NCBI RefSeq assembly: GCF_022810765.1
Contig: NZ_CP094494.1
Coordinates: 2,604,001 to 2,668,000, forward strand
Direction: 5' to 3'
DNA from: Winogradskyella sp. MH6
GTDB lineage: Bacteria; Bacteroidota; Bacteroidia; Flavobacteriales; Flavobacteriaceae
DNA: 64,000 bases
Of the stretch, positions 1-8,712 are shown piece by piece. A model generated the notes under the pieces. The model was not told the DNA's origin, ran no database searches, and worked only from the letters and a program-made list of their open reading frames with translations. Every line of letters begins with the position of its first letter. Positions within the stretch are counted from its first letter, which is position 1. Position numbers and translations under genes: made by a program.

Positions 1-431
1 TTAAAGAGTTTGCAGTAAAAGGTAATATGATGGATATGGCTATTGGTATCATCATTGGTGCTGCTTTTAATAAAGTTATAGATGTATTGGCAAAACAAGT
101 GTTGTTACCTCCATTATCCATGTTATCTGATGGCACTAATTTTCAAGATAAACGATTAATATTAAGAGAAGGTGTGACCGATGCTTCAGGCACTGTAACT
201 ATAAGTGAAGTAGCAGTTGAATACGGAAAATTGTTTGAAGTATTTTTAGATTTTTTAATCATAGGATTTACTGTGTTTATTGTTGTAAAAGCCATGAACA
301 AATTAAGAAACAGAGCACAAGACACCAAAGATGAAACCGTTGCAACACCTAAGGACATTCAGCTATTATCTGATTTAAAGGTGTTAATGGAGGAGCAAAA
401 CCGACTTTTAAAGTCTCAGGTTTCAAAATAA
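1..431 (+). CDS. mscL: Large-conductance mechanosensitive channel MscL (5' end cut off by window)
   Basis: The reading frame is open from base 3, so the first few residues lie outside the window. The visible start, KEFAVKGNMMDMAIG, is the usual N-terminal helix of MscL leading into TM1, whose pore-lining stretch AIGIIIGAAFNKVID follows at once. A periplasmic loop and a second membrane segment (LFEVFLDFLIIGFTVFIVVKAMNK) come next, then a charged cytoplasmic helix (EEQNRLLKSQ) as in the family. MscL forms a homopentameric inner-membrane pore that opens under membrane tension and releases solutes on osmotic downshock. The next gene starts about 105 bp later with its own promoter-like box. The methionine at 27 is internal and is not the true start. 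Confidence 0.95.
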   Translation, partial: KEFAVKGNMMDMAIGIIIGAAFNKVIDVLAKQVLLPPLSMLSDGTNFQDKRLILREGVTDASGTVTISEVAVEYGKLFEVFLDFLIIGFTVFIVVKAMNKLRNRAQDTKDETVATPKDIQLLSDLKVLMEEQNRLLKSQVSK

Positions 432-501
432 TTGAGGGTAGAGTAGTAAACTTTAACGCTTTTTGGGAATTGAAAAATTAAGCCAAAACAGTAAAAAGCG
501 T

Positions 502-509
502 TATCTTTG
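502..509 (+). promoter_or_regulatory. Bacteroidota -7 box (TATCTTTG) for ccsBA
   Basis: TATCTTTG matches the Bacteroidota TAnnTTTG -7 element exactly. Transcription would start near 515, which places the in-frame TTG at 507 inside the promoter and makes the ATG at 537 the real ccsBA start. I see no TTTG at the usual 19-20 bp upstream, so the -33 element is weak or absent. Confidence 0.6.
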
Positions 510-536
510 CGCGAGCTTAAAAAAGCCTTTAAGACT

Positions 537-3500
537 ATGCAAAAGAAAATCGCAAACTTCCTCTTTTCCACTAAACTTACTGCTGTTTTATTCATTGTAT
601 TTGCTGTTGCTATGGCAGTTGGTACAATATTAGACGCACCATCTTTTGGAAACCCTACAGATAAATCTCCAACACCTTACACCAGAAATTTAATATATAA
701 TACTTGGTGGTTTGAGACTATTATGGTCTTTTTTGTGATCAATTTTGTAGGTAACATTTCACGCTATAAACTTCTTAAAAAAGAAAAGTGGTCAATCCTT
801 ATCCTACATGTATCATGGATATTAATTATAGTAGGAGCAGCTGTAACCAGATATATTGGTTATGAGGGTATGATGGCGATAAGAGAAGGTGAAACCGAAA
901 GTCAGTTCCGTTCTCAAAAAACATATATAAGCGGAAGAATTCTTGGTGATTACGAAATTAATGGACAATTACAACAACGTAACATCATGGAAGAGGTCGA
1001 TTTTTCACCTCGTTTAGATAATGAATTTGAAAGAACTTACGATTACGGAGGCACAGAGGTAACCCTAAAACTTAAAGAGTTTGTACAAGGAGCAGAGAAG
1101 GATATTGTTCCAAACGACAAAGGAGAAAGCTATCTCAAGGTTGTAGAAGCTGGTAATGGTAGTCCACACAACCATTTTTTACAAGAAGGACAAGTAGCCA
1201 ATATGCACAATGTACTTGTGTCTTTAAATAAAGAGCAAGAAGGAGCCATTAATATTTTCAATAACGAAAATGGCCTGTTTATTAAGTCACCTTTTGAAGG
1301 TGAATATATGACCATGGCCACAGGACAAACAGGGAGATTAGAAAAGGATAGTTTACAGCCTTTAGCGTTAAGATCGCGTTACATCATTGGTAATATGCAA
1401 TTGGTGTTTCCAAAACCAGTGGTTAAAGGTGTTTTTGGCATCGTAAAAAAACCAACCATTTTAAAAGGAGATGACGATGGAGTGGTGCTAGACGTTACTG
1501 CCAATGGTGAAACCAAAAGCATCAATCTTTTGGGCGGACAAGGTATTTATAACAGAATAGAAGAAATTAAAGTTGGAGGATTAGATATTGCTCTGCGCTA
1601 TGGGTCTCGATTAGAACAGTTGCCTTTTGAAATAAAACTAAACGATTTTATTGCCGAAAAATACCCAGGAACAGAAAAGGCCTATTCGTCTTACGAAAGT
1701 AAGGTTACTGTTATAGATAAAGAGCAAGGTGATTTTGATTACCATATTTACATGAATCATATTTTAGACCATAGAGGTTATAGATTCTTTCAAGCAAGTT
1801 TCGATCCAGATGAGAAAGGTACCATACTTTCTGTAAACCACGATCGTTGGGGAACTTATATTACTTATACTGGTTATATGCTTTTATATTTTGGTCTTAT
1901 AGCCATTTTATTTGCTAAAAACACCAGATTTGATGATATCAGAAAACGTCTTAAAAAGCTTAAAGAGAAGAAGGTGAAGATGATGACTATGATGCTTTTA
2001 TTGTTAAGCCTTACCGGTTTTGCACAAGAGCATTCTCAAAATGATGGTCACGATCATACTTCAAATCAGCGTCCTACCAAGGCACAAATAGACTCTATTT
2101 TAAGCGCTAATATTACACCTGTAGAACACGCAGAAAAATTTGCTAAAATTGTTATTCAGGACTATAGTGGTCGTATGATGCCAATGCATACCTATGCATC
2201 TGAAGTGTTGCGTAAGTTGAGTAAGAAAGATACTTATGAAGGCTTTACGGCAAATCAGGTATTTTTATCCATACAAGAAAGTCCACTGTTATGGTATAAT
2301 GCACCAATCATTTATTTAAAACCACGTAAAGCAGATTCTATAAGAACGATAATAGGTGTAGATTACGATCAGAAATATGTAAGCTTACTCGATTTTTTCA
2401 CTGAAAATGGAAGAAATAAATTAGGGCCATATATAGAAGAAGCATATAAAGCACAGGTGCCTAATGGTTTTCAGAAAGAGGTAAAAGAAGCCTACGGAAG
2501 ACTTAGTCTTTTATCTGAAGCAATTGAAGGACGCTCTATTAAAATTTTTCCTGTTCCTGATGATGAAAACAATACTTGGATTTCGGCTTTAGAATATAGA
2601 ACAAGCGGTTATCAAGAAAAGATAAAGGATTCGTTATATGGCAATTTTATTAACAACGGATTTAGTTCTTATTTAATTCGCTTAAATAACGATAAGCAAA
2701 CAGGTGATTTTTCAAATTCCGAAGCTATGCTAGATGCTATTAAAAAGACGCAACAGCGCTACGGAAGCGAAGTAATGCTATCTGATAAAAAGATAGAATC
2801 TGAAATTTTATATAACGAGTACGATATTTTTAAGCAATTATTTAGCTGGTATCTGTATGCAGCCACATTCTTATTCATATTTATTATTGTGCAAATATTC
2901 TACCACAGAAGTAAATTGGTAAATATTGTGGTAAAATCTTTAGTAGGTATTGTAGTTGCTCTATTTGTATTGCATACATTAGGTTTAATATGGCGCTGGT
3001 ATTTATCTGGTCATGCTCCATGGAGTGACGCATACGAATCTTTAATTTATGTGGCTTGGTCTTTAATGTTGTTTGGCTTATTGTTGGCATATAACAGACA
3101 GCTTATGCCTAAAAAGTTTTCATTTAAATTTTTGGTACCGTTTTATGGTCTTTTCGAAAAGCGTTCTTCAGATTTAACAGTTGCTGCTTCTGCATTTGTG
3201 GCAGCTATGATTTTAATGATTGCGCATTGGAACTGGATGGATCCTGCAATTGCCAATCTTCAACCAGTTTTACAAGGGTATTGGCTAATGATTCACGTTT
3301 CTGTTATTGTAGCTAGTTATGGTCCATTCACGTTAGGAATGATACTAGGTGTTGTGTCATTGCTACTAATGATTTTTACGACCGAAAAGAATAAAAAACG
3401 AATGGATATCAACATCAAAGAGTTAACCATTATCAACGAAATGGCATTAACAGTTGGCTTAATAATGTTAACCATTGGTAACTTCTTAGGAGGTATGTGG

Positions 3501-3821
3501 GCTAATGAAAGTTGGGGACGTTATTGGGGTTGGGATCCAAAAGAAACATGGGCTTTAATTAGTATTATGATTTACGCTTTTGTTATTCATATGCGTTTGG
3601 TACCGGGACTACGAGGACGTTGGATATATAATCTTATGTCTGTAGTTGCATTTGCAAGTATTTTGATGACGTATTTTGGTGTTAATTTCTATTTGTCTGG
3701 TTTACATGCTTATGCCAGTGGAGATCAAATTTTAAGTTTAGAAATTAGTGCATATACGTTGTCTGTAATTGCCATAATAGCAACAGTCGCTTATGTGAAA
3801 TATAAGAAGTATTACAAATAG
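537..3821 (+). CDS. ccsA: Cytochrome c biogenesis protein CcsBA (ResB-CcsA fusion)
   Basis: This is a fusion of the two system II cytochrome c synthesis subunits, which carry haem across the inner membrane and attach it to CxxCH motifs of c-type cytochromes. The N-terminal half is ResB-like: membrane segments near residues 10-110, then a long periplasmic domain. A second hydrophobic segment ending TGFAQ is followed by a His-rich linker (GHDH) near residue 505. The C-terminal half is CcsA-like with many membrane segments and the tryptophan-rich haem-handling WWD motif GRYWGWDPKETWAL near residue 1000. At about 1094 residues it has the size of Bacteroidota CcsBA fusions. I start it at ATG 537 because an earlier in-frame TTG at 507 overlaps the -7 box. 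The fusion is normal for the phylum; no cytochrome gene is adjacent. Confidence 0.93.
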   Translation: MQKKIANFLFSTKLTAVLFIVFAVAMAVGTILDAPSFGNPTDKSPTPYTRNLIYNTWWFETIMVFFVINFVGNISRYKLLKKEKWSILILHVSWILIIVGAAVTRYIGYEGMMAIREGETESQFRSQKTYISGRILGDYEINGQLQQRNIMEEVDFSPRLDNEFERTYDYGGTEVTLKLKEFVQGAEKDIVPNDKGESYLKVVEAGNGSPHNHFLQEGQVANMHNVLVSLNKEQEGAINIFNNENGLFIKSPFEGEYMTMATGQTGRLEKDSLQPLALRSRYIIGNMQLVFPKPVVKGVFGIVKKPTILKGDDDGVVLDVTANGETKSINLLGGQGIYNRIEEIKVGGLDIALRYGSRLEQLPFEIKLNDFIAEKYPGTEKAYSSYESKVTVIDKEQGDFDYHIYMNHILDHRGYRFFQASFDPDEKGTILSVNHDRWGTYITYTGYMLLYFGLIAILFAKNTRFDDIRKRLKKLKEKKVKMMTMMLLLLSLTGFAQEHSQNDGHDHTSNQRPTKAQIDSILSANITPVEHAEKFAKIVIQDYSGRMMPMHTYASEVLRKLSKKDTYEGFTANQVFLSIQESPLLWYNAPIIYLKPRKADSIRTIIGVDYDQKYVSLLDFFTENGRNKLGPYIEEAYKAQVPNGFQKEVKEAYGRLSLLSEAIEGRSIKIFPVPDDENNTWISALEYRTSGYQEKIKDSLYGNFINNGFSSYLIRLNNDKQTGDFSNSEAMLDAIKKTQQRYGSEVMLSDKKIESEILYNEYDIFKQLFSWYLYAATFLFIFIIVQIFYHRSKLVNIVVKSLVGIVVALFVLHTLGLIWRWYLSGHAPWSDAYESLIYVAWSLMLFGLLLAYNRQLMPKKFSFKFLVPFYGLFEKRSSDLTVAASAFVAAMILMIAHWNWMDPAIANLQPVLQGYWLMIHVSVIVASYGPFTLGMILGVVSLLLMIFTTEKNKKRMDINIKELTIINEMALTVGLIMLTIGNFLGGMWANESWGRYWGWDPKETWALISIMIYAFVIHMRLVPGLRGRWIYNLMSVVAFASILMTYFGVNFYLSGLHAYASGDQILSLEISAYTLSVIAIIATVAYVKYKKYYK

Positions 3822-3875
3822 GGTTTAATAAGTCATTGTAAATTTCTTAAATTGAGGTGTTAAAACTAACCCTCA

Positions 3876-4067
3876 ATGATGAATTACTTCAAAAAAATAG
3901 GAACTGCAAACGTATTAATGTTGATTTTGTGTGCAGTTATTGTCCTTGTTGCCGAATACTTATTTTTAACAGGAGACCAAATGCATGGTTTATTTGTTGG
4001 CCTTTGGGCACCTACCTTGTTAGGTATTATGATATATTTAAAACTCGTAGACCATGGTAGCAAATGA
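3876..4067 (+). CDS. Small membrane protein, 63 aa, unknown function
   Basis: Encodes about 63 residues beginning MMNYFKKIGTANVLML, with two hydrophobic segments (roughly residues 11-29 and 38-56) joined by a short loop holding an Asp and a His (TGDQMHG). It starts about 55 bp after ccsBA in the same direction and overlaps a second tiny membrane ORF at its 3' end, so it may be read through from ccsBA. An overlapping frame from 3857 gives a Cys-rich, poorly hydrophobic peptide and was set aside. I do not recognise the family; being a two-helix membrane protein is clear, any role in cytochrome maturation is only suggested by position. Confidence 0.65.
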   Translation: MMNYFKKIGTANVLMLILCAVIVLVAEYLFLTGDQMHGLFVGLWAPTLLGIMIYLKLVDHGSK

Positions 4068-4164
4068 TATAGTATTATGGTTTTCTATAGTTGTTATAGT
4101 CTTCGTAGCCATTTGGGCCATTCTTATGATTAGGGCTTATAACAGAGCAAGTAACAACGATTAA
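4054..4164 (+). CDS. Tiny single-span membrane protein, 36 aa, overlapping the previous gene
   Basis: ATG at 4054 opens a 36-codon frame ending TAA at 4164. Residues 7-27 (VLWFSIVVIVFVAIWAILMIR) form one strongly hydrophobic helix, with a charged tail AYNRASNND after it. The start lies 14 bp inside the preceding 63-aa gene in another frame, the arrangement expected for translational coupling, and the frame ends 12 bp before the next gene. It is too short for most gene finders. The clean hydrophobic-then-polar pattern argues for a real protein, but no family is recognised and conservation would need to be shown. Confidence 0.5.
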   Translation: MVANDIVLWFSIVVIVFVAIWAILMIRAYNRASNND

Positions 4165-4176
4165 CCTCTTGTTTTT

Positions 4177-5022
4177 ATGATAAAAGGATTAGTCTTGTTT
4201 TTATCCCTTATAATTTTTTCGACTGGTTTGTTTGCACAAATTCCCATTCAGAATTATAGAGAGGAGATTTTGAAATTAAAATCTGAATCTGAAAAAGACA
4301 CATATTGGCAAAGCCTATATAAAATAGATCAAGACACACTTTTAAGGTTACCAACAGATGATATTACTGCTTATGATTCCTTGTCAACAACCTTGATGAT
4401 TAAGACTTCATTAATGTTTGAAATACATGGTAAAGAAGTCTATAAGAAGAATAATGTTGTTCCAATACTTAATTTTACCCATAATTATTTAAGTAAAGCT
4501 AATCTGATATTCTGGCCAATTATTAATCAATGCGTAGAAATAGGAGGCTATATTAATAATTTTGCTACAGGGTTTCCTGCTTATCAATTAGAAGCTATTT
4601 CAAATAATTTTTATCAGTACTCATTGTCAGGTCAGGAAGAAAAATATGCTAAGCTAGTTGATAAAATTGAAGCATTTCCCAAGGATTTAATTATTCCTAA
4701 GCTTGTTGAAGCATATCAAAATCAAAAAGAATTAAGAACACTTAATATAAAAGAAGTAATAGGACAATGGTATGTTCAACCTTTTAAAAACCTCAAAGAA
4801 GATTTTTGCTTTCAAATTTTAAAACTGTCAGATGATAATATCTATATTAAGCATGGTGAATATTTTCAGAAGTTACTTTTGTTAGATGATGGAAATAGGA
4901 TGAAAAAGTACAAAATTGAAAACGAACCATTTGGTTGGTATTATAAGCTTTCATCAGATAATCAACTTAAATTATATAATTCTAATCATGAGAATTTAAT
5001 CGAATATTCTCAATGCAATTAA
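4177..5022 (+). CDS. Secreted protein of unknown function, 281 aa
   Basis: Starts with a clear signal peptide (MIKGLVLFLSLIIFSTGLFAQ, cleavage after the Ala of FAQ is likely). The rest is Lys/Glu/Asn-rich and probably mostly helical up to residue 190, then switches to a C-terminal region rich in aromatic residues and strands (VIGQWYVQPF ... FGWYYKLS) that looks like a small beta domain. No family is recognised. It follows the two tiny membrane ORFs by 12 bp and may be transcribed with them. The 120 bp after it before the next gene hold no clear terminator. Its product is probably periplasmic. Confidence 0.75.
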   Translation: MIKGLVLFLSLIIFSTGLFAQIPIQNYREEILKLKSESEKDTYWQSLYKIDQDTLLRLPTDDITAYDSLSTTLMIKTSLMFEIHGKEVYKKNNVVPILNFTHNYLSKANLIFWPIINQCVEIGGYINNFATGFPAYQLEAISNNFYQYSLSGQEEKYAKLVDKIEAFPKDLIIPKLVEAYQNQKELRTLNIKEVIGQWYVQPFKNLKEDFCFQILKLSDDNIYIKHGEYFQKLLLLDDGNRMKKYKIENEPFGWYYKLSSDNQLKLYNSNHENLIEYSQCN

Positions 5023-5141
5023 TGGCATGTTATAGATTGTCTTTTTTGAATATAAGTTTTATGAATGCTATTATCAATCTTCAAAATTTGATGAAGACTT
5101 AATCAGTTTTCTTTATTTTTAGGGTTTATTCGAATAGAGCT

Positions 5142-6293
5142 ATGAAAAAAGAAAATTTAGGATTAAATACCATATGCACACATGTAGGAGAGGTAAAAGA
5201 CGAACAGTTTAAAGGTGCTGTGTCTCCTATGTACTTAAGTTCTTCGTATGAGTTTTTAGACGTTGATGTAAAGCGCTATCCAAGATATTTTAATACACCA
5301 AATCAAGAATACTTAGCAAAGAAAATTGCAGCTTTAGAGCATACAGAAGCAGCATTGATTTTTGGATCAGGTATGGCAGCGATTAGTCATATGTTTCTGG
5401 CGTTTTTGCAGAAAGGTGATCATTTGGTAGTGCAAAATACATTGTATGGTGGAACGGTTAATTTTATAAAAGAAGAGTTTCCAAAATATGGAATAGAGTA
5501 CACCTTTACTAATGGTTACGAGGTTGAGGATTTTGAAATGGCTATTCAGCCTAACACAAAGCTTATTCATATTGAAACGCCTTCGAATCCATTATTAACT
5601 ATTACAGATATTAAAGCAATTGCTAAGCTAGGTAAGGCTAAGAATATCGTAACATCAATTGATAATACGTTTGCTTCTCCAGTAAATCAAAACCCGATTG
5701 ATTTGGGTATAGATATGGTAATGCATTCTGCTACAAAATATTTTGGTGGTCATAGCGATATTTGCGCAGGTGCAGTAGCAAGTTCTCAAGAATATATTGA
5801 CAGAGTTTGGAATGTGAGTAAAAATCTTGGGGGTAGTCTTAGCGATATGACAGTTTGGATGCTTGAGCGTAGTATGAAAACTCTAGGCTTACGTGTAAAA
5901 GCACAAACCAAAAATGCTATGAAAATGGCAAAATGGTTAAATAAACATCCAAAGATTGCTAAGGTGTTTTATCCAGGTTTAAAATCGCATCCAGAGTATA
6001 AACTGGCAAAATCTCAAATGAATGGATATGGAGCTATGCTGTCCTTTGAGCTTGAAGAAGGTCTTGATGCATATCAATTTCAGAAGTCATTAAAACTCAT
6101 TAAATCTTCTATGAGTTTAGCAGGTGTAGAAAGTACCGTGATATCTCCACACTTAACTTCGCATGCACTTTTAACGCAAGAAGAGCGAGATAAGGTTGGG
6201 ATAAGCGATAGACTAATTAGATTTTCAGTTGGTATTGAAGATGTAAAAGATTTAAAACGCGATATAGATAAGGCTATAGCTGTGCTAAAGTAG
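5142..6293 (+). CDS. Cys/Met-metabolism PLP-dependent enzyme (gamma-lyase/gamma-synthase family)
   Basis: A 383-residue fold-type I PLP enzyme of the cystathionine gamma-synthase/cystathionine gamma-lyase/methionine gamma-lyase family. The PLP lysine is in SATKYFGGHSD (Lys199), the cofactor-stacking Tyr region in QNTLYGGT, and the Asp that binds the pyridine nitrogen in SIDNTFASP. The C-terminal VISPHLTSHALLT stretch also fits. Such enzymes act on cysteine, homocysteine or methionine side chains in the cytosol. Residues that separate lyase from synthase activity cannot be judged from motifs alone, so no gene symbol is given. It stands alone, and its last 20 bp overlap the convergent DUF2490 gene. 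Confidence 0.88.
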   Translation: MKKENLGLNTICTHVGEVKDEQFKGAVSPMYLSSSYEFLDVDVKRYPRYFNTPNQEYLAKKIAALEHTEAALIFGSGMAAISHMFLAFLQKGDHLVVQNTLYGGTVNFIKEEFPKYGIEYTFTNGYEVEDFEMAIQPNTKLIHIETPSNPLLTITDIKAIAKLGKAKNIVTSIDNTFASPVNQNPIDLGIDMVMHSATKYFGGHSDICAGAVASSQEYIDRVWNVSKNLGGSLSDMTVWMLERSMKTLGLRVKAQTKNAMKMAKWLNKHPKIAKVFYPGLKSHPEYKLAKSQMNGYGAMLSFELEEGLDAYQFQKSLKLIKSSMSLAGVESTVISPHLTSHALLTQEERDKVGISDRLIRFSVGIEDVKDLKRDIDKAIAVLK

Positions 6294-6978
6294 TTTTTGG
6301 TTTGCGGTTATCGGTTTTAAAACTAATTCCTATCTGTATTCTGTTAAGATTGTTTTTACGAATATGTTGTTTCAAGTAACCTATTTGTAATTGTGAGTGG
6401 CTAGTAACGTTAAAACCAAAACCACTATAAAATCTGTTTTCATGAAATACCTGATCTTGAAAGTTCATAAAAGGTTCTTCTGAAACATTAATAAAAATGG
6501 TATTACTCAGGTTATATTTCAAACTCAAACGATATCTAAATCTGTTTTGAAGTTCATTTCTATCTGAGAAGTCTAAGAAGCGTTGCTCAAATCTTGCTCT
6601 ATGCTGTATGTTTAATTTAGACTTTGTTTTGTTATATGTGTACTGTTCATAAATACGATGTTCGTGTACGTTGGGTTGATGATCAAATTCAAAAACAGTA
6701 TCTATATCTAAATAAGCATATGCTAACCCTAAGGTCTGATTACTTTTTATGTGATAGTTTCCACGCAAAGAAATATAAGCTAAGTTATAGTTTGAAGACG
6801 TCTCGTAAAGGCGTAATTCAGCCCATGGATTTAGACTAAAACGTTCACTTAATCTATGATGACTACTGTAGTTATACCAAGAACCTATATGGCTTTCTGA
6901 TGGATTTTGGGCTTTGAGGTTGGTTGTAATTAAAGTTAAAAATACAATCGTTAGTAAAATTCTCATTTGACTTTTCAT
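6274..6978 (-). CDS. DUF2490 domain outer-membrane-type protein
   Basis: A 234-residue protein with a signal peptide (hydrophobic core ILLTIVFLTLITTN, ending KAQ) followed by alternating strands typical of an outer-membrane beta-barrel (WAELRLYETSSNYNLAYISL, RFRYRLSLKYNL). The pattern of short strands and the final FxF-like ending (QIGISFKTDN) fit the DUF2490 family, which is common and uncharacterised in Bacteroidota. The reading starts at ATG 6978; a second ATG four codons later (6966) is possible. The 3' end overlaps the convergent PLP-enzyme gene by 20 bp. Function unknown. Confidence 0.8.
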   Translation of the reverse strand: MKSQMRILLTIVFLTLITTNLKAQNPSESHIGSWYNYSSHHRLSERFSLNPWAELRLYETSSNYNLAYISLRGNYHIKSNQTLGLAYAYLDIDTVFEFDHQPNVHEHRIYEQYTYNKTKSKLNIQHRARFEQRFLDFSDRNELQNRFRYRLSLKYNLSNTIFINVSEEPFMNFQDQVFHENRFYSGFGFNVTSHSQLQIGYLKQHIRKNNLNRIQIGISFKTDNRKPKTTLAQL

Positions 6979-7015
6979 CTTTATTTTTTGAGAATTAGAG
7001 TTCAGTTAAGATAAT

Positions 7016-7044
7016 GAAAAAGAGGAGCTCCATGAGAGCTCCTC
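7016..7044 (-). terminator. Rho-independent terminator after pckA
   Basis: A perfect 9-bp stem (GAGGAGCTC/GAGCTCCTC, 7022-7030 with 7036-7044) and a 5-base loop are followed, on the minus strand, by five T at 7021-7017. It lies 19 bp beyond the pckA stop and ends the SLC13-pckA transcript. Confidence 0.85.
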
Positions 7045-7062
7045 ATCCTTGTCATGGAATTA

Positions 7063-8700
7063 TTAAACATGATCTGTTAATTGATGATGCTCATCAATTA
7101 ATGGACCTCCTTCTATAATTTGTTCAGAAGCTTCACTTGCAAATTTTTCAAAATTCAAATGGAAAGAGTGCGCTAATTGGATAGCTTTACTTACATAAGC
7201 TCCTTTTTGTAGCCAAGTATTCATTGGGTCTAACATTTCTGATGGAACGTTAGGAATGTATTTTGGCATGTACAATCCAAAAATTGGATGTTGTTCATAG
7301 TCAACGTTTTCTAGTTCACCATTAAGAATGGCAGTAATCATAGCTCTTGTATATTTTAGTTTAATACGAGAACCAACTCCGTAAGGTCCGCCACTCCAAC
7401 CAGTGTTTAGTAACCAAACATTAACACCAGCTTCTTGCATTTTGCTACTTAGCATTTCGGCATACTTAGTTGGGTGTAATGGCATAAATGGCTCACCAAA
7501 ACAAGCAGAGAATGAAGGGACAGGTTCTGTAATACCAGCTTCTGTACCAGCTACTTTAGCAGTATATCCAGAGATAAAGTGGTATGCAGCCTGACCAGGA
7601 GTTAACTTAGAAACAGGAGGTAATACACCAAAAGCATCACATGTTAAGAAAAATATATTCTTAGGATTATCTGCATAAGAAGGTTGTTGAATATTGTCTA
7701 TATGGTAAATAGGATAACTTACACGCGTATTTTGTGTAATACTGCTATCCATATAATCTATTTCACCATTGTCTTTAAAGATTACATTTTCTAATATCGC
7801 ACCTGGTTTAATAGCTCGGAAAATATCTGGTTCTTTTTCTTCTGTTAAGTCAATAACCTTAGCGTAGCAACCACCTTCAAAATTGAAGATTCTGTTATCG
7901 GCAGTCCAGCCATGCTCATCATCACCAATTAATTTTCTGTTAGGATCAGCAGATAAGGTTGTTTTACCAGTTCCTGATAATCCGAAGAAAATAGCAGTTT
8001 CGCCATCTTCGCCAACATTGGCAGAACAGTGCATTGGTAATACGTTTTTATCAACAGGAAGAATCATGTTTAAAGCAGAGAAAATCCCTTTTTTAATTTC
8101 GCCTGTGTATGCAGAACCACCAACTAAAGCTATTTTTTTTGTGAAGTTTAGAATTGAGAAATTACCTTGTCTTAAACCATATTTTTTTGGTTCTGGGCAC
8201 TCGTAACCAGGTGCGCATAAAACTAACCACTCTTCATTAAAATTTTCAAGTTCTTCTGCTGTTGGTCTTAAAAACATATTGAAAACAAACATATTAGACC
8301 AAGGATATTCTGTTACAGTTCTAACTCCCATTTTGTATTCTGGGTCAGCACCTACAAAACCATCACGTACATATATTTCTTTACCATTTAAGTATTTTTC
8401 TATTTCGCTTTGTAAATAATCGAAATTTTCAGGAGATATGGCTTTATTTGTTTTTCCCCACCAAACTCTATCTTTAGTATAATCGTCTTTTACTAAAAAT
8501 CTATCTTGAGGTGAGCGTCCTGTAAATTTTCCAGTATTAACTGCTAATGTGCCATTAGCGGTCTCTCTACCCATTCCTTTTTCGATAGTAATGGCTTGTA
8601 ATTCTTCTGGTGAAAGGTTCCAATGTGCTTTGGAGTCTTTCAGTCCATACTTTGCAAGGTCTCTAGTTTTCATAATCGGATCTTTTAATAGTGTTTCCAT
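7063..8700 (-). CDS. pckA: Phosphoenolpyruvate carboxykinase (ATP)
   Basis: Cytosolic enzyme converting oxaloacetate and ATP to phosphoenolpyruvate, CO2 and ADP, the entry step of gluconeogenesis. At 545 residues it has the family's usual size. The kinase-1a loop GLSGTGKTTLSADP, the kinase-2 motif LIGDDEHGW and the substrate-site pieces FTGRSPQDRF and HCSANVG are all present. It starts at ATG 8700, 12 bp after the stop of an SLC13-type permease in the same direction, so the two are very probably co-transcribed, and it is closed by a strong terminator. The coupling to an anion/dicarboxylate permease suggests coordinated use of C4 acids, but that is inference. Confidence 0.97.
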   Translation of the reverse strand: METLLKDPIMKTRDLAKYGLKDSKAHWNLSPEELQAITIEKGMGRETANGTLAVNTGKFTGRSPQDRFLVKDDYTKDRVWWGKTNKAISPENFDYLQSEIEKYLNGKEIYVRDGFVGADPEYKMGVRTVTEYPWSNMFVFNMFLRPTAEELENFNEEWLVLCAPGYECPEPKKYGLRQGNFSILNFTKKIALVGGSAYTGEIKKGIFSALNMILPVDKNVLPMHCSANVGEDGETAIFFGLSGTGKTTLSADPNRKLIGDDEHGWTADNRIFNFEGGCYAKVIDLTEEKEPDIFRAIKPGAILENVIFKDNGEIDYMDSSITQNTRVSYPIYHIDNIQQPSYADNPKNIFFLTCDAFGVLPPVSKLTPGQAAYHFISGYTAKVAGTEAGITEPVPSFSACFGEPFMPLHPTKYAEMLSSKMQEAGVNVWLLNTGWSGGPYGVGSRIKLKYTRAMITAILNGELENVDYEQHPIFGLYMPKYIPNVPSEMLDPMNTWLQKGAYVSKAIQLAHSFHLNFEKFASEASEQIIEGGPLIDEHHQLTDHV

Positions 8701-8712
8701 GAGTTAAAAATT

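Noticed and set aside
507..536. TTG start for ccsBA, ten codons upstream of the ATG
   Set aside because: It lies inside the TATCTTTG -7 box at 502-509, so it would not be in the transcript; ATG 537 is used.
8272..8294. AAACATAT twice in the pckA coding region, resembling the HTCS operator
   Set aside because: The spacing is 15 bp, not 21, and both copies simply encode parts of the pckA protein with no promoter box nearby.
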